64,000 bases of DNA. Origin: Ehretia macrophylla (lineage: Eukaryota; Streptophyta; Magnoliopsida; Boraginales; Ehretiaceae). Within the stretch, counting starts at the first letter, position 1; every line of letters begins with the position of its first letter. The notes under the pieces are model-generated. The model was not told where the DNA came from, did no database searches, and saw only the letters and a program-made list of their open reading frames with translations. The stretch covers positions 9,351,001 through 9,415,000 of the forward strand of contig CM075778.1 of the NCBI GenBank assembly GCA_037974665.1. Reading direction: 5' to 3'. The position numbers and the translations under genes were made by a program. This document shows positions 58,380 through 64,000 of the stretch, piece by piece.

Positions 58380-58985
58380 TTAAGAGGGAATTAAATTAAC
58401 GACACCACTAGTCATTTGGTATAGTGTTATAATTATTGTTTTAGATGTGAGAAGTAGGTCAAGTTTCGGATGTAATATTAACTAATGTAAATGATTTAGA
58501 CCTCTCTTAAATTAAAAATAATTAATTAATTAACGACCCCTTTTATTTTGTTATAATATTGGGAACTTATACTCCACTTACTTGTATTTACACCAATTCC
58601 CTTGTCAATATAACGTGTTAATAAAAAGTGAAATATTAAGAATTTTGATCATCTCGTAATACCTATTATATCATAATATTATGAGAAAATATGAATATTA
58701 ATTATTTAATCTATAGAGAAATTACACACTAGACAAAATTCAATATTTAAAGTGTGTTACTAGATCTTATGACGTCTTGTATTAAAAGGAAACTAGATTG
58801 ATGACCCATTGTATTTCATTATAATTAAGAGCTTCTACTCTACTTTTTATATTTATACTAACTCCTTTACCAACTTAGGCAATAATAGAAAGTGAAACTT
58901 TAGGAATTTTTCGATCCTTAGATAACATCTAATGTCTCATAACATTATGAGAAAAAATATGGATATTGAATGTTTGACCCAACAG
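58380..58985. repeat. Degenerate ~260-bp tandem repeat (first copy split)
   Basis: A unit at about 58743-58985 (GTTACTAGATCTTATGACGTCTTGTATTAA... through ...ATTATGAGAAAAAATATGGAT) repeats, with many substitutions, the sequence at 57368-57402 continued at 58380-58710. Removing 57403-58379 restores the colinearity of the first copy. An unrelated weak tRNA-box pair near 58418-58480 was not strong enough to call. Confidence 0.6.
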
Positions 58986-59729
58986 TGATAATTGAATCGA
59001 TGGTCTAGATATCTACATAACATTATGAAATAATAGGCGTTATAAGATAATCTAAATTTAAATTTTAATATTTTCCATTTTAGATTTTAATAATTTAATG
59101 TCAATTTGTAAGAGTAGTGCTATTTGGAACTCCACTCTCTTAGGTTTAGGTAATCCATCTATATTTTTGTTTCTTTATGTAGATCAGAATGCTCATGTTA
59201 TTTGTATTACTAGCATATAGAAATTTCAAAATGGGAACAATATATATTGACTTGTTTATTAGAAAATCACTTGGAAAACTAAAAACAAAAATAAATACTT
59301 GTCATGTTTTGCTAAATATTCTCTATTTCTTTCATAAATAAAGTTGTGAGATGTTTTTTGGGCTAAACGAGACCTTTAGGTTTTAATAAATTATGCAAGT
59401 TTATTCTCCGTTTCTTTCATAAAAGGAAATAATGTGATTTATGAAGACTGAAAAACTAGTCTATATATACAATAACAGTTATATATATATAGATATAGAT
59501 ATAATTTGATTTTATAACTTTTGTTGTTGTGTATACCAACTCCAAGTGAATTTCACACTTTGGTGCTATTTTTTAACAGTAGCCCTTTTGGCAATCCACC
59601 ATTTATTTATTCAATTGTACAAGAATACTTCTTTTATATAGACAAATTTATACATGGTATGTTGTACAAGTTTAAAAAAAAATAGTCCATTCAACAAATT
59701 ACTCAAAGAGAAGACAATTCCAAGCACTA
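58986..59729. other. AT-rich intergenic DNA
   Basis: No gene or bounded element found. A short ATATAGATATAG microsatellite-like run occurs at about 59480-59502. Confidence 0.45.
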
Positions 59730-59738
59730 AATAAAAAA

Positions 59739-60388
59739 AGGGTAAATATCACTCCATCTCCTGTGATATACGAAAGTATCACGCTATCACCTGTGTTTAC
59801 AAAACTATCACAAACTCCCATGTATTTTTTTAAAAATCTCACACTACCTCCCTCTATGACATTTTTACCTTTTTATAATTTATATATTTATTTTTTTACT
59901 TTTTTTTCACCTATTTTTTATTTATACTAAAAAAATTGTAACAAAAATTATTATTTTTTCAATTTCTCCCACCCCCCACACCCACACCCACACCCACACC
60001 CTTAAATTTCTTTTTCAACTTCTCCCGCCCCCGCCCCCCCCCCTCCCCAAGCCCGCCCCCACCCCCACCTCCAACCCCAACACATGTTGCTCCGTCGGAG
60101 CAGCAAGGGGTGGGTGGGGGTGGGGGTGAGGGTTGGGGTTGGTGGTGGGAGAAGATGAAATTTTTTTTAAAAAAAAATTATTTATTTTAATATAAATAAA
60201 AAATATGTGAAAATAAAGAGAAAAAAGAAAAAATACATATATAAATTATAAAAAGGTAAAAATGTTATAGAGGAGGGTAGTGTGAGATTTTTTTTAAAAA
60301 TACAGGAAAATTTGTGATAATTTTTGTAAACATAAGGAGGTAACGTGATAGTTTCATATATCACAGAGCGGCAAAGTGATATTTCTCC
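59739..60388. mobile_element. Foldback element with GC-rich core, 9-bp TSD
   Basis: Arms of about 200 bp are complementary: GGTAAATATCACTCC, GTTTACAAAACTATCACAAA and CTATGACATTTTTACCTTTT on the left with inverse partners on the right. AATAAAAAA occurs outside both ends (59730-59738 and 60389-60397), a Mutator-type 9-bp duplication, though TTCCAAG.ACTAAATA is also duplicated nearby and the exact target is ambiguous. The core (59968-60150) is C-rich on the left and G-rich on the right, meeting at the perfect dyad TGCTCCGTCGGAGCA (60088-60102). Confidence 0.8.
60107..60149 (+). repeat. G-rich tract with quadruplex-forming pattern
   Basis: At least five runs of three to five G occur within 43 bases, separated by one to three bases. 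The C-rich tracts at 59968-60000 and 60023-60079 give the same pattern on the minus strand. Confidence 0.8.
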
Positions 60389-60397
60389 AATAAAAAA

Positions 60398-61260
60398 TTC
60401 CAAGAACTAAATACAAGTGAAATTAGTCTTTTCTAAATTTTGGTGGTTGCCTTAGAGCCAGGATCCACAAAGTGATGAATTTCTGATAAGTAAAATTTAA
60501 GCTAATTTCCATCGTACAACTTGTTAGTCATTACATAGTATGAAATAGTAAATACATGTTCATTGCACCATGTTTGATTTTCTTTTAGTATTGGCAGGCT
60601 TCCTGCTTCCTAATGTTTGGACCAAGTAGGAGAAGGTACAAGGAAAGTCGGGGACAGTTATATAGCTAACAGAAATTGCTCTTATCCAGTTGTCGAACAT
60701 GACCGACTGAAAGGGGAGTGTGATACGAACTTGGTCAACATGTGTCAAGATCCAACACCAAAAATAATAAAATAAACCCAAGATCTTTTCAAGAATGATG
60801 GAAACCGTGACCCGCTGGTTCGCATCCACTTTTTATGTGAGAGCCAGAGATAACCGGCAGTCAAATTGGAGCATTACACTATATCTTATAAAAGATAATA
60901 CGTCTATATATTATTTGAAACCACTACTAATAAGGCAGCATAATTTACAACTGACACTCTCGCTTCAAGTCCTCATGGCTCTTGCATGGGCAGGCGCTAT
61001 AAGGGTTCAGCTGGGCTGTAACTTGTAGCTAACTCTGCTAAATATTTAAATTTATAGGTATTTTAAGTCTAAGAGATGAATTAACTCCTATTAAAAAGAA
61101 ATATCATTCACATGATCGTCAAATTATATTTTAGAGCCTCCCCGGCCTTCATCAACCCTGCTAGTTGAAAGGTTACATAAGCTCTATTTGTGTCATTTTC
61201 AAATGCTGTTGCACTTAATATAACACCATAGTAACTGTTGCACCATACTTGGGCCTTTCC
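60398..61260. other. Intergenic region and 3' flank of the ABC transporter gene
   Basis: No independent gene was recognised. The part next to 61261 is probably 3' UTR of the minus-strand transporter gene. Confidence 0.45.
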
Positions 61261-64000
61261 TCAATTTCTGCCTTCATGCATGATATCATTTTTCACATTC
61301 TTGATGTAATTCCTCCTGGAGCTGGACCAATATTCAGCTACAAGTTTGGAGAAAGAGGAATCCATCTGCATAAGCTTTGAAGGTTCATCATACTCCACTA
61401 GTCTCCCTACAATATCAAAACAAACCGGATCGCGTCAGAGGTTTATCATGCACAATTAGTTTCCCTACAATATCATACTCCTGAAGAGGAATGACTATCT
61501 ATCTGCATTCTCTAAATTGAATTAAAATAGAAATTTAAGGCAAGAAATTCGAGGAAGAGTACCGAAAGAGAGGACCATGACCATGTCGCTGTCCATAACA
61601 GTTGGAACTCTGTGCGCCACAGTTATCACCGTGCAATCTGAGAATTCTTCTCTGATGATTTTCTGTAGAATGGCATCAGTTGCTGAGTCAATTGAAGCTG
61701 TGGCTTCATCAAGAACCAAGACTCTATTCCTCTTTAGAAGCACCCTTCCAAGGCACAACAGTTGGCGTTGCCCCATACTCCAGTTCTCGCCTTCATCGCT
61801 CACTGTAGTGACATAGTGAAAAGCTATCATCTATGTCGCGTTTCACGGATTATGCTAAAAATTCTAGTCTCTAATTTTAAATTTAAATATCATTTTTTTG
61901 AATCGTGAAATCTTTGTAGAACGGAGATGCAAATTAGTATGCAGTTAGCACTCACCGAAGTGATCTAGCAAGTTTGGAAGTTTGTTGATGGTATCCTTCA
62001 GCTGACACTTCTCCAGAACCTGAGAAACATGTAAATACGATCACGATTGAATTCTGGATGTGAAGTAACCCCGTGTTCCAAGAAATCATAACCATGTCTA
62101 TCGGAATGTGGTTTCTTACCTTCCATAGCTCATCATCAGAATAAAGGCCTAGAGGGTCCAAATTAGTTCGAACAGTGCCCCTAAAGAGAGTCGGCTCCTG
62201 AGGGATGATGCTAAGCTTTAACCTCAAATCCTTGAGACCTATAGAACAAATGTCAAGCTTGTCTATAATTATTTTCCCACCATAAGGATCAACCAGACGA
62301 AACAAAGCAGAAATTAGTGTTGTTTTGCCGCTTCCTGTCCTTCCAACAACTCCTACTCTAGTTCCTTCATTGAAAGTGCAGGTAATCCCTTTCAGAACTA
62401 TTGGCGCATTAGGACGGTATCTTATCTGCATAAGGAAGTAATTGCATAGTGTCACCAGCCAATGGTCGTGGAAGTAGGATTTGAAATTTAAGAATTCAGG
62501 GTGGAATCCAGAAAGGAGAATGACTACAGATTTTCACTAGACAACGATGCACTGATGATAAAATCGACCATTATCAAATCGAGGAGATATACTACAAAGT
62601 TAGAAATGATTTGTAGGAAGAAATACATACACCAGTATTTTACTTAATGTAAGTACTCCATTTGAGTCCTCAATAGATGCAAAATATTCCAGTAGATATA
62701 CTCCTAAAATATCATCAAAAACTTGGCCATCCAATTTATAAATGTGAATTAGACTTCTCACCTGAAGATCCTGCAATTCTATCCTACCCTTTGAAGGCCA
62801 TGAGGACGGTGGTCTCTTGTCTTCCACAACTGCAGGAGGCTCTTGGGGTATATGCATGAATTGTTTAATCCTTTCGACTGAAATGATATAATTCGCCAAG
62901 CTACTATACCATCGAGATAAGAACACTTGAGTGCCGGTCAATGTAAATGCATATGAAAGAGAGAGTCCGACAAGACCTAGAAATATAAAAGAAATACATA
63001 AATGATCTCTTCACAACATTTGATAGCACAGAAAAAGTTGAATATTAGCAGAGTACCTGAAGCGATATAACCCTGCGGAAGTAAAACTAGGAGTAAAGCG
63101 GCAGTAAATAAAGTGAGGTTTTGAAGTGTCTCAGTTCTCAAAACTAACCACTCCATGGATGCATTAGAATAAAGGAAAACTTTTGCATCTTTGTCGACAA
63201 GCTTTAGGTAGTTTTGGAAGAATCTGTCTACCGTATTAAATGCTCTTATAGTGGCAACTCCAAGTGAAGTCTCTGCTGCATGATTCATAACGGGTGCTTT
63301 CGTGGTTCCGTTAATTCTCATTAACTCCCTTGCAGAAGGTTGATAATATCCCTTTATCGAAAAAAAAAAAAAGAAGAAATTTACTACTGACATCGTTTTG
63401 TTTACACAGAAAAGGAAAACTGAAATGCAAGGCACCTGAACGTATTTAGCAGCTAGTGTAGCAAAGATGCCTACGAGCAGAACTTGCCATGTTATTGAGG
63501 CCATGATGACAATTGTAGACAGCAGTTCAAGTACAGCAGCCAATACAAAGGCATAGGAGAAAGGTATGTCAAAGTCCAGCACGCTCAAGTCTGATGATGC
63601 CTGCGAACAAATTACACAATTGCGCAAGTCAAGTAAGTATTTTATTTTGAGATAAGGGATAGGTGGCTGGAGTATTGGTTTTTGTATGTAAATGAAAAGG
63701 AAATATTACTCGGGTCAAAATTCTTCCAACTGGAGTAGAGTCAAAGAAGAGCATCGGAGCATTAAAGATTGAGTTGGTAAAACTAGAGAAGAAGGCTTTT
63801 GAAGCTCTTAATCCTAGAAGAACTGCAAATAGAGATCTTAGGTATACAAATATGGCACTAGATGTTGAGATGAGCGTGTAAACAACTATAACTATAACAT
63901 TGCTCAATTTAGGAGTCTGAATGGCAAATGCTAGCCAATAGCTTGCTGCAGCCTGAAGGGCGACAAAACCAGCCTGACTTATAATAGAAAACCATACAAA
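61261..64000 (-). CDS. ABCC (MRP)-type ABC transporter, C-terminal half, partial
   Basis: Plant ABCC proteins export or sequester conjugates, usually across the tonoplast or plasma membrane. Eight exons are in the window: >64000-63710, 63600-63436, 63351-63057, 62976-62762, 62425-62120, 62019-61956, 61802-61563 and 61406-61261. All phases agree and they give 573 residues plus TGA. The first four exons form transmembrane domain 2 ([56 protein letters not shown]). The rest is NBD2: [10 protein letters not shown] (Walker A), [19 protein letters not shown] (Q-loop), [13 protein letters not shown] (ABC signature), [13 protein letters not shown] (Walker B) and VAHRVPTV (H-loop). The protein ends NDIMHEGRN. 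The style recalls Arabidopsis ABCC8-like members, but the member cannot be fixed without the 5' half. No lesion is seen. Confidence 0.94.

Overview
The window is nuclear DNA from a flowering plant, most likely a eudicot. The evidence is intron-rich genes with GT-AG junctions, plant-type gene families, very AT-rich intergenic DNA and a dense layer of plant transposons (L1 LINEs with a C-terminal RNase H, copia LTRs, PIF/Harbinger, CACTA-like and Mutator-like foldback elements, SINE-like fragments). I cannot name the species from sequence alone; no rRNA, CRISPR array, bacterial operon or convincing functional tRNA gene was seen.

Layout: 1-1.6 kb holds LTR debris; 1956-7861 is an almost intact L1 LINE with perfect 14-bp target-site duplications (TSDs) and one in-frame stop in ORF2; 8-18 kb is AT-rich DNA with a second, 5'-truncated L1 (10911-11701, 17-bp TSD) and a 2.5-kb PIF/Harbinger derivative (13779-16291, TSD TAA). 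The first host gene is a 14-exon B-type (B55) regulatory subunit of protein phosphatase 2A on the minus strand (18537-26344), rebuilt here to a 509-residue product. From 27 to 48 kb there is no host gene I can support, only transposons and tandem duplications: a long-TIR MITE, several foldback elements of which two carry 9-bp TSDs, L1 remnants, a reverse-oriented LTR, a CACTA-like end and a TRIM-like LTR pair.

Three more host genes follow. A HAD-type phosphatase of the PHOSPHO1/PS2/PEPC1 family (48953-51198, plus, 4 exons, 283 aa) has two matches to the PHR1-binding P1BS site about 0.65-0.7 kb upstream, as expected of a phosphate-starvation gene. A solo LTR (51513-52243, TSD AAAAC) and a five-copy 62-bp minisatellite lie between it and a serine acetyltransferase gene (54656-57321, minus, 2 exons, 310 aa) whose intron contains a truncated copia element. 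Just upstream of that gene is a ~970-bp transposon block. The right edge holds the 3' half (8 exons) of an ABCC-type transporter on the minus strand, running out of the window.

The host genes do not form a pathway cluster: one is phosphatase signalling, one phosphate salvage, one cysteine synthesis, one transport. I found no convincing new multi-gene system. The most notable signal is the number of independent foldback (self-complementary) elements, one with a G-rich/C-rich core, together with very small poly(T)-containing insertions bounded by long perfect duplications.
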